The notes under the pieces were generated by a model that did not search any database, was not told where the DNA came from, and saw only the letters and a program-made list of their open reading frames with translations. Both the position numbers and the translations under genes were made by a program. Below are positions 1-8,706 of a DNA stretch of 24,254 bases, piece after piece; position 1 is the stretch's first letter, and each line of letters starts with the position of its first letter. The stretch is from CAYYWP01 sp964475125 (GTDB taxonomy: Bacteria; Desulfobacterota; Binatia; HRBIN30; CADEER01), in assembly GCA_964475125.1 (NCBI GenBank), contig CAYYWP010000050.1:1-24254 (forward strand). The letters run 5' to 3'.

Positions 1-182
1 CCACGGGACGTAGGCTCAGGGACGGCCGTTCGGTGGTAGCCTGTCGCAGGATGAGCGGGGCACTGCCCACCGCGTTGACCGATTCTGGCGCGGCGGGCTA
101 GAAGCGAGGCTCGGCAGCAGCCGACGCTCCAGCCTTCTTTCGGCCATCGAGACGACCATCCTACATACACGGGAGACGACAG
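1..182. other. Upstream region of the first gene, no gene seen
   Basis: These 182 bases hold no credible gene. A weak -10-like TACATA (162-167) and a GGGAGA ribosome binding site precede the ATG at 183. Confidence 0.4.
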
Positions 183-1577
183 ATGGATGTGATCCTGCGC
201 AACGGAAAAGTGGTGACCGCTAACGACGTCTACGAAGCCGACGTCGGCATCGAAGGCGGCGTCGTGAAGCGCATCGGCACCCAGCTACCGGGCCCGGCCA
301 AGCGCGAGGTCGACGCCAAGGGCAAGCTGTTGCTGCCGGGCGGTGTCGACGTCCACACGCACTGCGAATGCAATCTGTTGGGCGAGGACACGGTCGATGA
401 CTGGTACTCGTCCACCGCGCAGGCGGCCTGCGGCGGGGTGACGACCGTCGTCGACTACGCGCTGACCCATCCCGACCAGTCGCTGATCGAGTGTCTCAAC
501 CAGTGGGAAGCCCGTGCCAAGTCGAAGACCATCATCGACTACGGGCTGCACCCGACGCTGATGAAGCCGACCGACAAGATCATCGCCGAGATGGCCGACG
601 TGGTGGCCGAGGGGCACACCAGCTTCAAGGTCTTCATGACCGGTCTGGCCGGCTTCGACGAGTGCTCGGTGCAATACACCAAGGCCATGGCCGAGGCCGG
701 GCGCTTGGGGGCGCTGATCAACATCCACTGCGAGGATCAGACCTGCATCAGCTTCCACACCCAGCGCCTCGAGGCGGCGGGCCTCTCCGACATCCGGCAC
801 TACCCCGATTCGCGGCCGCCGCAGTCGGAGGGCATCGCGGCGCACCGCGCCATTCAACTGGCGCGCATGACCGACACGCCCATCTACATGGTCCATCTCT
901 CCTGCCGAGAGAGCCTCGACGAGATCAACGAGGCGCGGGCGCACGGCCAGTCGGTGTACGCCGAGACGCGGCCGATCTATCTGCACCTCTCGCGTGAGCG
1001 CTTCGAGGAGAAGATCGACCCCGAGCGCTACGTCGGCTGGCCGCCGCTGCGCTACGCCGATCAGATGGAGGTGCTCTGGCAGGCGCTCGACCACAGCGTC
1101 TTGCAGACCGTGGCGACCGACCATGTCGGCTGGAACATGAGCCACAAGAAGAAGTACTCCAAGGTCGACCAGCTGATCCCCGGCATGGCGAACCTCGAGA
1201 CCGTGATGCCGATGCTGTACTCCGAGGGCGTACGCAAGAAGCGCCTCTCGTTGCAACGCTTCGCCGCCGTCACCGCCGCCAACCCCGCCAAGCTGATGGG
1301 GCTCTACCCGAAGAAGGGCACGATCGCCGTCGGCTCGGACGCCGACATCGTCGTGTTCGACCCCGAGAAACCATTCACGATCACCCACAAAGCGATGCAC
1401 TCCAAACAGGACTGGGAACTGCACGAAGGGTTCCAGGTCACCGGCTGGCCGGTGATGACGCTGTCGCGCGGCGAGATCATCGTCGAAAACGGCAAGGTGC
1501 TCGGCCAGGCCGGCCGCGGCAAGCTCCTCAAGCGCAAGCGCTTCGCCGACATGGCGAACATCGTCGACGTGCGCTGA
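183..1577 (+). CDS. Dihydropyrimidinase/hydantoinase-like cyclic amidohydrolase
   Basis: This 464-residue protein has the usual length of the dihydropyrimidinase/D-hydantoinase/allantoinase group, binuclear-metal enzymes that hydrolyse cyclic amide or ureide rings in the cytoplasm. All expected metal ligands are visible: H58 and H60 (HTH), K149 in SFKVFM as the lysine that would be carboxylated, H182 (NIHCED), H238 (VHLSC) and D313 (TDH). The beta-sandwich composite domain is formed by the N-terminus (VILRNGKVV) and the C-terminal GSDADIVVFDP region. The tyrosine that normally follows the carboxylated lysine by five residues (FMAY in hydantoinases) is glycine here (FMTG), so a substrate other than dihydrouracil or hydantoin is likely. 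The ATG at 183 follows a GGGAGA ribosome binding site. It heads a plus-strand run with a molybdenum hydroxylase and an amidase. Family is confident; substrate is unknown. Confidence 0.93.
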   Translation: MDVILRNGKVVTANDVYEADVGIEGGVVKRIGTQLPGPAKREVDAKGKLLLPGGVDVHTHCECNLLGEDTVDDWYSSTAQAACGGVTTVVDYALTHPDQSLIECLNQWEARAKSKTIIDYGLHPTLMKPTDKIIAEMADVVAEGHTSFKVFMTGLAGFDECSVQYTKAMAEAGRLGALINIHCEDQTCISFHTQRLEAAGLSDIRHYPDSRPPQSEGIAAHRAIQLARMTDTPIYMVHLSCRESLDEINEARAHGQSVYAETRPIYLHLSRERFEEKIDPERYVGWPPLRYADQMEVLWQALDHSVLQTVATDHVGWNMSHKKKYSKVDQLIPGMANLETVMPMLYSEGVRKKRLSLQRFAAVTAANPAKLMGLYPKKGTIAVGSDADIVVFDPEKPFTITHKAMHSKQDWELHEGFQVTGWPVMTLSRGEIIVENGKVLGQAGRGKLLKRKRFADMANIVDVR

Positions 1578-1600
1578 ACGCGCTCGATCACGTCCGTACG

Positions 1601-1635
1601 GGGCGTGGCGGAGCAGCCGGTCCTTCGCCACGCCC
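1601..1635 (+). terminator. GC-rich hairpin after the amidohydrolase gene
   Basis: Perfect 10-bp inverted repeat GGGCGTGGCG / CGCCACGCCC (1601-1610 and 1626-1635) with a 15-nt loop, starting 23 nt after the stop codon at 1577. There is no T-tract, so an intrinsic terminator is only possible. The rest of the 1578-1833 gap shows no convincing gene. Confidence 0.4.
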
Positions 1636-1815
1636 AGCACACAGGCGCCGGATGCAATGCTGATTTGTCAACGACATTGGCGGATCCGGTGCAAGGCCGG
1701 CGCGCCGGCGGCGTGGGCCCCTGCGGCTGATCCGTCGGCCTGGCGGCGACGGCGCACCGCCATCCGGCCGGCTTCCGAACCGAGAACGATTCCGGCGCCG
1801 TATCTCTGAACCGCC

Positions 1816-1833
1816 CAGCAAGGAGCGCTCACC
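1816..1833 (+). promoter_or_regulatory. Ribosome binding site of the large subunit gene (copy 1)
   Basis: AAGGAG lies about 8 nt before the ATG at 1834 and fixes this start against other in-frame candidates. Confidence 0.65.
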
Positions 1834-4200
1834 ATGAAGTACATCGGCCAGTCGATTCCGTCGCTCACCAATCGCCGCCTCGCCGCCGGTCAGGGACAGT
1901 TCACGGCCGACGTCATGCCGCCGGGCATGGCGCACATGGCGGTGCTGCGCACTCCCTACGCCTGCGCTCGCATCGTGTCGATCGACACCAAGGCGGCAGC
2001 CGCCCTGCCCGGCGTCCTGGCGGTCATCACCGGTCGCGACCTCGAGAGCATCGGCCCCATCCCCGCCGCCGCCGATCCGGGGGCCTATGGCGGCCAGTCG
2101 CGCAAGACGCCGGCGCTGCCGATCGAGCGCGTCGGCTTCGTCGGCGAGGCGGTCGCCGTGGCGGTCGCCGAGAGCCGCTATGTCGCCCAGCAGGCCGTCG
2201 ACGCGATCGAGGTCGAATGGGAGGAGCTGCCGGCGGTGCTCGACCCGCTGGCGGCGCTCGAGGCGAGCTCGGCGAAGGTCGAGCCGAGCTGGCACAGCAA
2301 CGTCATGATCGAACGGCGCTTCGTCAGCGGCGACAGCGCCAAGGGCCTCGCCGCCGCCGATGGCGTAGTGCGCGGCCACGTCAAGGCGCATCGCTACGTG
2401 CCCGCGCCGCTCGAGCCGCGCGCCTTCACGGCCAGCTGGGATGCGTTCGAGGAGGTCCTGACCCTGTGGGCGTCGACGCAGATGCCGCACACCGTGCGCG
2501 CCCTGCTCGCCCGCCAACTCGGCCTCGCCGAGAGCAACGTGCGCGTGATCCAACCCAACGTCGGCGGCGGCTTCGGCCTCAAGGGCCCGCTCTCGCCCGA
2601 GGAAGTGCTGGTGTCGTTCCTCAGCCGCCAGCTCAGCCGGCCGGTGGGCTGGACCGAGTCGCGCACCGAGCACTTCCTGGCCGCCGGACACTGTCGCGAG
2701 ACCCGGCTCGAGTTCGAAGCCGGGTACAAGAAAAACGGGCAGATCTCGGGCCTGTACGTGCGCGTCATCGCCGACGTCGGCGCGCCGCGCGCCAACTACG
2801 GCTGGGCGCAGTCGTTTGTCACGACCTATTCGCTGCCGACCGGCTACAAGGTCGCCGACTGCACGCTCGAACTGAAGACGGTGGTGACCAACAAGTGCCC
2901 GTGGACCGGTTACCGGGCCTTCGGCAAGGAGGCGTCGTCGTTCTTGATGGAGCGCGTGCTCGACCGCATCGCCGACGCCACCGGGGTCGACCGCGCCGAT
3001 GTGCGGCGGCGAAATTTCATTGCCCCGGAAGAGTTTCCCTACTCGCAGGTCTCCGGCGCCATTCTCGACAGCGGCAACTACGTCGCCGCGCTGGATCGCG
3101 TCGTCGAGCTGGTCGACGTCCCCGCCTTTCGCAAGGAACAGGTGGCGGCGCGCCAGGCGGGCCGCCGGATCGGCCTCGGCTTGAGCTTCGCGCTCACGCC
3201 GGAAGGCTGCGCGCTGCCCAACTCCGCCCTGCTGCAAGGCTACGACGGCACCACGATCCGCATCGCCTCCTCCGGCCACGTCACCGTGCTCACCGGCGTC
3301 ACCTCGCCCGGCTGCGGGAACGAGACCGGCATCGCCCAGATCGTCGCCGAGACGCTCGGCGTGCGCCTGCAGGACATCCGCGTCATCCAGGGCGATACCG
3401 ACAAGTGCCCCTACGGCATGGGCAATTACAGCTCGCGCGCCCTGATGATGGGCGGCTCGGCCGCCAAGCTGGCCGCCGAGGACCTGCGCGCCAAGGTGCT
3501 GAAGGTGGCGGGCAAGGCGCTCGAAGTCTCGCCCGCGGATCTCGACATGGACGAGGGGACGATCTTCGTCAAGGGCGCCCCATCGCGGAAGATCGCCCTC
3601 GCCGAGGTGGCGCGCTCGGTCTACCACAACTCGCACGGCAAGGAGGCGATCGACGAAGAGCCGGGCCTGGAGGAGACGCGGTACTATCGGATCGAGAACG
3701 TCTACCACCAGCCGGAGACGCAGGGGCGGTTCAGCTCCTATCCGACGTGGCCCTATGAAGCCTGCGGAGTGGTGGTCGAGGTCGATCCCGACACCGGCGT
3801 GGTCAAACTGCTGCGCTACATCGCCGTGCACGACTGCGGCACGGTGGTCAACCCGCTGCTCGTCGACGCCAACCTGCACGGCGGCATCGCCCAGGGCATC
3901 GGCGCGGCGCTGTATGAAGACATGGTCTACGACGACAACGGTCAGCTCCTGACCACGACGTTCATGGACTACACGCTGCCGACGGCACTCGAAATTCCGC
4001 CCATGACCCTCGACCACCAGGTCACGCCCACGCCGTTCACCCCGCTCGGCACCAAGGGCGCCGGCGAGTCGGGCATCACCGGCCCGCTCTCCGCCATCGC
4101 CGCCGCCATCGAGGACGCCTTCCCGGAGAAGAAGCTGGCGCTGATGGAGACGCCGCTCATGCCATCGCGCGTCTGGCGCGCCCTGCAGCAGAGCGCGTAG
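1834..4200 (+). CDS. Xanthine dehydrogenase-family molybdopterin-binding large subunit (copy 1)
   Basis: A 788-residue catalytic subunit of the molybdenum hydroxylase (xanthine oxidase) family, which hydroxylates N-heterocycles or aldehydes with water as oxygen source. The N-terminal a/b hammerhead domain covers about residues 15-120, followed by the molybdopterin-binding domains. Visible hallmarks are GGGFG at 244-248, GYRAFGKE at 359-366, and GAGESG near the C-terminus, whose E745 matches the catalytic base. The CO-dehydrogenase loop AYxCSFR is absent, so it is not CoxL. The ATG follows AAGGAG. No FAD subunit or 2Fe-2S subunit lies beside it, although such proteins normally act in a three-part complex. 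It is closely similar to the protein at 20324-22702, including the start MKxIGxSIPxLTN. The substrate is unknown; the neighbouring cyclic amidohydrolase and amidase suggest an N-heterocycle. Confidence 0.93.
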   Translation: MKYIGQSIPSLTNRRLAAGQGQFTADVMPPGMAHMAVLRTPYACARIVSIDTKAAAALPGVLAVITGRDLESIGPIPAAADPGAYGGQSRKTPALPIERVGFVGEAVAVAVAESRYVAQQAVDAIEVEWEELPAVLDPLAALEASSAKVEPSWHSNVMIERRFVSGDSAKGLAAADGVVRGHVKAHRYVPAPLEPRAFTASWDAFEEVLTLWASTQMPHTVRALLARQLGLAESNVRVIQPNVGGGFGLKGPLSPEEVLVSFLSRQLSRPVGWTESRTEHFLAAGHCRETRLEFEAGYKKNGQISGLYVRVIADVGAPRANYGWAQSFVTTYSLPTGYKVADCTLELKTVVTNKCPWTGYRAFGKEASSFLMERVLDRIADATGVDRADVRRRNFIAPEEFPYSQVSGAILDSGNYVAALDRVVELVDVPAFRKEQVAARQAGRRIGLGLSFALTPEGCALPNSALLQGYDGTTIRIASSGHVTVLTGVTSPGCGNETGIAQIVAETLGVRLQDIRVIQGDTDKCPYGMGNYSSRALMMGGSAAKLAAEDLRAKVLKVAGKALEVSPADLDMDEGTIFVKGAPSRKIALAEVARSVYHNSHGKEAIDEEPGLEETRYYRIENVYHQPETQGRFSSYPTWPYEACGVVVEVDPDTGVVKLLRYIAVHDCGTVVNPLLVDANLHGGIAQGIGAALYEDMVYDDNGQLLTTTFMDYTLPTALEIPPMTLDHQVTPTPFTPLGTKGAGESGITGPLSAIAAAIEDAFPEKKLALMETPLMPSRVWRALQQSA

Positions 4201-4283
4201 CGAGGCGCGCGGCGATCGGTGTCACAGGTGGGCAGGCGTGATCTGCGCGCCTCGCGCGTATCGCCGATCGCCGATCGCTCATC
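4201..4283 (+). repeat. Hairpin plus four 7-base units, after a stop codon (copy 1)
   Basis: Starting at the base after the TAG of the large subunit gene, a perfect 10-bp inverted repeat CGAGGCGCGC / GCGCGCCTCG (4201-4210, 4245-4254) encloses a 34-nt loop. It is followed at 4256-4283 by four heptamers: GCGTATC, GCCGATC, GCCGATC, GCTCATC. The same plan (hairpin, then exactly four heptamers) recurs at 18576, 18718, 18852 and 20268. The element overlaps the reading frame assigned to the amidase N-terminus. Confidence 0.7.
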
Positions 4284-5613
4284 GCCGGAGAAGAAGCGCA
4301 CGCTGCTCGGCGCCCGCGAGGCCGTGGCGCGCGGCGAGGTGACACCGGGCCAACTGGTGGAGGAAGCGCTCGACGCCGCGCGACGGCATGCCGAGCTCAA
4401 CGCGGTCGCCCACGTCGCCAGCGCGGCCCAGATCGAAAGCGCGCTGCGCCGGGCGCCGCGCGGGCCGCTCTTCGGCCTGCCGATCACGGTGAAAGACTTG
4501 TACGTGGTCGATGGGATGCCGATGCGCGCCGGCACGCGCGCCGCGCTGCCCGACCTCGGCCGGCAAGGCAGCGCGGTGACGCGCCTGGTACAGGCCGGCG
4601 CCATCGTCGTCGCCAAGACCAACATGCACGAGATCGCCGGCGGCGTGAGCGGCGAGAACCCCTGGACCGGCGACGTCTGCAACCCGCACGACCCGAGCCG
4701 TCAAACGGGCGGCTCGTCGAGCGGCTCCGGGGCGGCGGTCGCGTGCGGCATCGGCCTGGCCTCGCTCGGCAGCGACACCGGCGGCTCGATCCGCATCCCG
4801 GCGGCGCTGTGCGGCGTGGTCGGCATGAAGCCCACCTACGGATCGATCCCGCTCGACGGCGCGCTGGCGCTGTCGTGGAGCTGCGACCACGCCGGACCGC
4901 TGGCGTGCAGCATCGATGACGCACACTGCCTGACGGAAATCCTGTCGGACCGCCCCGTGCCGCTTCCCTCCGTCGCGGCAGGTGCCCCCGCCCGCCTCGG
5001 GGTGCCGCGCCGCTACATCGACGGCTGGCTCGACGCCTCGCTGCGGCGCGACTTCGAGCGCTTGCTCTCCTGGCTCGGCGAGGCGCACGTGCAGCTCATC
5101 GAGGTCGAGGTGCCCATGCTGGAGCAGTCGCTGGCGATCTACGGACCGCTGCGCGGCGCCGAGTCGGCGTTCGTGCACCGCGACGCGCTGGCGCGCCAGC
5201 CCGAACTCTTCTCACCCGCAGTGCGCGAGCGCCTGCAGGAAGGGCTGGCGCTGCCGGCCCAGACGTATCTCGAGGCCCAGCGCCTGCAAGGCGCGCTGCG
5301 CGCCGATCTCGATGCCGCCTTGCGCACGGTCGACGCCTGGATCCTGCCGACCGTGCCGGTTCCCGCGCCGCCACGCGGCGCCGCCGAGGTAGAGCTCGAG
5401 CGCGGCGCCACGGATCACCGCGCCGCCTTGGTGCGCTTCACCCTGCCCTTCAACCTCGCCGGCGTCCCGGCCCTGGCGCTGCCATTCGGACGCATCGACG
5501 GTCTGCCGGTCAGCGTCCAGATCGTGGCCGAGCGCGGCGCCGACGCGCGCGTGCTCGCCATCGGTCGCTGGCTGGAAGCCCGCTGGCCGGCCGACGCGGG
5601 CGCACCCGTGTAG
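4219..5613 (+). CDS. Amidase signature family hydrolase
   Basis: This protein of up to 464 residues belongs to the amidase signature family (GatA, fatty acid amide hydrolase and many catabolic amidases), which hydrolyses amides with a Ser-cisSer-Lys triad. The triad is visible as K92 (PITVKD), cis-Ser S166 in GGSSSGSG and nucleophile S190 in SDTGGSIRIP; the 24-residue serine spacing is typical. The start is uncertain: the GTG at 4219 lies in the loop of a repeat hairpin and roughly the first 22 residues are encoded by repeat DNA; the next standard start, GTG at 4324, would cut into the fold. It is in the same frame as the large subunit gene, separated by one TAG and 18 nt. It could hydrolyse a linear amide released by the upstream ring-opening enzyme (inference). 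Confidence 0.9.
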   Translation: MSQVGRRDLRASRVSPIADRSSPEKKRTLLGAREAVARGEVTPGQLVEEALDAARRHAELNAVAHVASAAQIESALRRAPRGPLFGLPITVKDLYVVDGMPMRAGTRAALPDLGRQGSAVTRLVQAGAIVVAKTNMHEIAGGVSGENPWTGDVCNPHDPSRQTGGSSSGSGAAVACGIGLASLGSDTGGSIRIPAALCGVVGMKPTYGSIPLDGALALSWSCDHAGPLACSIDDAHCLTEILSDRPVPLPSVAAGAPARLGVPRRYIDGWLDASLRRDFERLLSWLGEAHVQLIEVEVPMLEQSLAIYGPLRGAESAFVHRDALARQPELFSPAVRERLQEGLALPAQTYLEAQRLQGALRADLDAALRTVDAWILPTVPVPAPPRGAAEVELERGATDHRAALVRFTLPFNLAGVPALALPFGRIDGLPVSVQIVAERGADARVLAIGRWLEARWPADAGAPV

Positions 5614-5622
5614 CCCTGGGCG

Positions 5623-6351
5623 TCACGCCGCCTCGTCGGCCCGGGCGCGGCCGCGCGCGCCGCCCAGCAGATAGATCAACCCCCCGCCGGCGACGAAACC
5701 GCCGATGTGGGCCCAGAAGGCGACGCCTCCCCCCTCGCTGCCGAGGGCTGGCAGGCCGGCGAGGAACTGAAACAAGAACCAGTAGCCCAACATGAGCCAG
5801 GCCGGGATCCACGCCGTGCGGGCGTAGAAGCCGACCAGCAGCAGGGTGAGGACACGCGCATGCGGATAGCGCAGGGCGTATCCGCCCATCACGCCGCCGA
5901 TCGCCCCCGAGGCACCGACCATCGGGATCGGGCTCGAGGGGTTGGTGAGCATCTGCACCGCCGCCGCCGCGAGTCCGCAGAGGATGTAGAACGCCGCGTA
6001 CCGAAAGTGGCCGAGCGCCTCCTCGACGTTGTTGCCGAACACCCACAGAAACCACAGGTTGCCGATGATGTGCAGCCAGCCGCCGTGCGTGAACATCGAG
6101 GTCAACAGCGTCAGCCAGCTCGCCCCGCCGATCACACACGCGCTATCCGCACCCAGCGCCACCGATGTCCCCGGGGGGATGTGCCCGAGCAACTCGCCCG
6201 GAATCAGCCCCAAGGCACAGATCGAGCGGCTGAACGCCGGCTCTCTGCCCATGCCCTCGACGAACAGCCACACCAGTGCGTTGAGACCGATGATGCCCAG
6301 GGTCACGAGTGGGCGGGAATGGGTGGGATTGTCGTCGTGTAGTGGAAACAT
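5623..6351 (-). CDS. Rhomboid-family intramembrane serine protease
   Basis: A 242-residue polytopic membrane protein with six or more hydrophobic segments. It shows the rhomboid dyad: S148 in GASGAIGG and H215 in AHIGGF, plus the conserved loop HGGWLHIIGNLWFLWVFG (residues 89-106) that precedes the active-site helices. Rhomboids cleave transmembrane segments of other membrane proteins; the target cannot be inferred. The N-terminal MFPLHDDNPT is typical of the bacterial subgroup that starts FPLxDxNP, which supports this start although the ribosome binding site is weak. The stop lies 9 nt from the convergent amidase stop. No functional link to the catabolic neighbours is evident. Confidence 0.94.
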   Translation of the reverse strand: MFPLHDDNPTHSRPLVTLGIIGLNALVWLFVEGMGREPAFSRSICALGLIPGELLGHIPPGTSVALGADSACVIGGASWLTLLTSMFTHGGWLHIIGNLWFLWVFGNNVEEALGHFRYAAFYILCGLAAAAVQMLTNPSSPIPMVGASGAIGGVMGGYALRYPHARVLTLLLVGFYARTAWIPAWLMLGYWFLFQFLAGLPALGSEGGGVAFWAHIGGFVAGGGLIYLLGGARGRARADEAA

Positions 6352-6441
6352 CGCGGCCCCGTTTCTTCATTCAGCCGCACAATCTAGCCCAGGTGTCGCT
6401 CAGTGACGCTGGCTGCAGAACGGGCCAGATCGGCTTTTCGG

Positions 6442-6616
6442 CCAGCAGCCCGTTGAAAAACGTTCCGCTGGCCCTTCGACGGGCTCAGGGCATGTCCTGA
6501 GCTCAGTCGAAGGGTGAGCGGAACGCATTGCGGCACAAGCACTCCCCGCTCGCCTGGGCCTGACGAAGGATGAGCCCGTCGAAGGATGAGCGCGGTCCTT
6601 TTCAACCGACTGCTAG
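6442..6616. repeat. Two-hairpin element with GTTGAAAA-type inverted ends (copy 1)
   Basis: Between the rhomboid and DoxX genes, imperfect inverted ends CCAGCAGCCCGTTGAAAA (6442-6459) and TTTTCAACCGACTGCTAG (6599-6616) match at 15 of 18 positions. Inside is a long stem: CGTTCCGCT pairs with AGCGGAACG (6461-6469, 6517-6525), and CCTTCGAC-n-GCTCAGG pairs with CCTGAGC-n-GTCGAAGG (about 6473-6513). It carries no gene. The copy at 9561-9683 has the same plan, so this looks like a small non-autonomous mobile or REP-type element. Confidence 0.7.
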
Positions 6617-6703
6617 ACCAACGGCCTTCGGAGCTCACAGCCTGCGGGGCACGCCCTCTCCCGGACCAGCGGCGGGAGAGGGTTGTGGAGTGAAAGGCCT
6701 GGC

Positions 6704-7090
6704 CTACGCCTTGGACGCGCCGTCGATGCTCCAAATGCCAGGGCCGGCAGCCGAGATGTAAAAGAAGACGAAACAATAAAGGGCCGCGAGCTCGCCTTGA
6801 TTTTGTAGCGGCAGGAAGCCCTGCGGCCAGTGCGCCATGAAGTACGCGACGGCCATGAGACCGGAGCAGATGAAGGCGGCCCAGCGAGTGACCAGGCCGA
6901 CCATCACCAAGGCGCCGCCGATCAGCTCAATCGTCCCGGCGCCCCAGATCACGAAGGCAGGTGCCCCTTCCGGCGCCGGCACCGGGATACCGAAGAACTT
7001 CGACATCCCGTGCCACAAGAAGAGAAACCCGGCGACGATGCGCAACAGGGCGTACGTCTGCGATTGGTACGAGCTCATGAAATGCGACAT
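6704..7090 (-). CDS. DoxX-family membrane protein
   Basis: A protein of 128 residues from the chosen ATG at 7090, which follows a GGAACGGAG ribosome binding site; a longer reading from 7120 adds ten charged residues and is less likely. Four hydrophobic helices are visible. The first carries LLRIVAGFLFLWHGMSKFFG and the second begins IWGAGTIELIGGALVMVGL, the pattern of DoxX/DoxD-like small integral membrane proteins. The fourth helix (ALYCFVFFYISAAGPG) ends near the C-terminal WSIDG. Family members are linked variously to thiosulfate oxidation, redox homeostasis or unknown roles, so no precise function can be given. It is transcribed alone on the minus strand with a roughly 400-nt leader region. 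Confidence 0.88.
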   Translation of the reverse strand: MSHFMSSYQSQTYALLRIVAGFLFLWHGMSKFFGIPVPAPEGAPAFVIWGAGTIELIGGALVMVGLVTRWAAFICSGLMAVAYFMAHWPQGFLPLQNQGELAALYCFVFFYISAAGPGIWSIDGASKA

Positions 7091-7491
7091 CTCCGTTCCT
7101 TTCTTTGGTTGGGGCGCCACGCGCGCGTGCCTCGGACAAGTAGCCTGGATGCTCGACCCAGAATGGTTTCGCGGGTCACAGCGAGCCCGCTATCGAAAGG
7201 CGAGCGGCGGCGGGCGAGAGCGCCGGCAGATCAAGCCGGTGCGCGCCGGGCTTCCTGTCCCCCCCGCCCGCGACATGGCACCTCATAGCGCCCGATTCCG
7301 TGCCGCCGCAAGCGCGGCCGCGTCTCGATCCGCAGGCCGCGATCCACGAGAAGCACCGCGGGGCCGCAACGGCACCGCGGCCCCCGATTCAAACAGGCGG
7401 GGTACCCGGAGGGCGGCAGGCGAGGCGAAGGATCTTTCGGGTCTGGGAATCCTGGTCAGCGCAAGCTTGGCCAACCGAGCGGAGCGGGCCG
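7091..7491. other. 401-nt gap, no gene seen
   Basis: No credible coding region is visible between the DoxX start and the flavin oxidoreductase stop. It contains a short inverted repeat GGGGCCGC / GCGGCCCC (7360-7367, 7377-7384), about 107 nt downstream of the oxidoreductase stop, without a T-tract. The DoxX promoter should lie in the first 100 bases, but I cannot point to clear -10/-35 boxes. Confidence 0.5.
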
Positions 7492-8505
7492 TCAAGCGTG
7501 CGGGAGGACACGCTCGGCGGCAAGCTTGATGCTGCTCATCACGTGCTCGTGCGGGACCTCGACGTGGCTCATCTTGAGGACCATGTGGGTGACCCCGAGC
7601 AGGTCGCGAATGCGCTGCAGGTGCTCGATGCAGCGCGCCGGATCGCCCACCGTGCAGCGGTCGCGCACGAGGCTTTCCAGCAGATCCTTGCGGCCCGACG
7701 GGATCGGGCGCCCCTCGTCGTCGACCAGGTGGTTCACCGACAGGTAGAAACTGTACTCGCCGAGCAGTCCCGGCGACCCCAGGCGCCAGGCCGCGTCGTC
7801 GTCTTCGCCGACGAAGAACTCGCGGTAGTACGCCAGCTCTTGCTTGGCGGGGTCCTTGCCGTGGGCCTTCAGCGCGGCCAGCCAATGCTGCTTGTTGCGG
7901 GCGATGATCGGCAGCGGCGTGATCGGGTCGGGATACCAGCCGTCGCCGATCTCGGCCGCCAGCTCGATGGCCGGGCGCTTCTTGGCCGCCACCCAGATCG
8001 GCGGCGCCGGGCGCTGCATCGGCTTCGGCGTCAGATTCACGCCGTCGAGGTGAAAGTGCTTGCCGTGGAAGGTCACGTCCTTCTCGGTCCACAAGCGGCG
8101 CACCAGCAGCGCCGCCTCGCGCATCAGCCCCGGGCGATCCTGCAGCCGCCGCCCGTAGCCGGAGAACTCCTCCGGGCGATAGCCTTGGCCGATGCCGAAG
8201 ATCAGGCGCCCGCCGGAGATCCGATCCAACACCGCGGCGTCTTCGGCGACCCGCACGGGTTCGTGCAGCGGCAGCAGCAGCACGCCGGTGCCGAGCTGGA
8301 TTTTGGACGTGGCGGCGGCGAGAAATCCGAGTGCGACCAAAGGCGATGGGAACATCTCGTTGTCGAGGAAGTGGTGCTCGCTGACGAAGGCCGAGTCGAA
8401 ACCGCAGGCCTCCGCCAGGCGAACCTGTTCGACCTGGGCGCGAAAGACGTCCTCGGCCTTGCGCTCGGCGGTCGAGTATGGCGCATGAGTCAATCCGAAC
8501 TTCAT
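7492..8505 (-). CDS. LLM-class (luciferase-like) flavin-dependent oxidoreductase
   Basis: A 337-residue TIM-barrel oxidoreductase of the bacterial luciferase-like family, which uses FMN or F420. Typical signatures are AEACGFDSAFVSEHHF (about residues 32-47), LGTGVLLLPLHEPVRVAED and LDRISGGRLIFGIGQGY in the first half, and PPIWVAAK and IGDGWYPDP in the middle. The ATG at 8505 follows GGAGA with proper spacing. Family members act as monooxygenases or dehydrogenases on a wide range of substrates. The surroundings suggest a catabolic monooxygenase, but FMN versus F420 use and the substrate cannot be told from the sequence. It is a single minus-strand gene with its 5' end facing the alpha/beta hydrolase gene. 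Confidence 0.93.
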   Translation of the reverse strand: MKFGLTHAPYSTAERKAEDVFRAQVEQVRLAEACGFDSAFVSEHHFLDNEMFPSPLVALGFLAAATSKIQLGTGVLLLPLHEPVRVAEDAAVLDRISGGRLIFGIGQGYRPEEFSGYGRRLQDRPGLMREAALLVRRLWTEKDVTFHGKHFHLDGVNLTPKPMQRPAPPIWVAAKKRPAIELAAEIGDGWYPDPITPLPIIARNKQHWLAALKAHGKDPAKQELAYYREFFVGEDDDAAWRLGSPGLLGEYSFYLSVNHLVDDEGRPIPSGRKDLLESLVRDRCTVGDPARCIEHLQRIRDLLGVTHMVLKMSHVEVPHEHVMSSIKLAAERVLPHA

Positions 8506-8706
8506 GATAGGTCTCCGTTCTGTGTGCCGGGCAAGGACCGTATCCGAGCGCGATCGAGCCGGTCAACGGCATCGGTCGAGATTCCTGGTCCGCAGTCGCG
8601 GGGACGAAGAGAACCGCCCGACGACGAGCGAGCAACGAAGGTCTGCGACAAGCTGTAGCCGCGTGCCTCACAACGTGCCTTCGAGGCCCGCTGTAGGAGC
8701 GACCCC

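Noticed and set aside
1588..4017. Very long minus-strand open frame opposite the first large subunit gene
   Set aside because: It lacks recognisable domains, is rich in Arg, Ala, Gly, Val and Asp as expected of the antisense of a high-GC gene, and overlaps a gene with clear motifs.
1834..4200. Carbon monoxide dehydrogenase large subunit (CoxL)
   Set aside because: The AYxCSFR active-site loop is absent and no CoxM/CoxS genes are adjacent.
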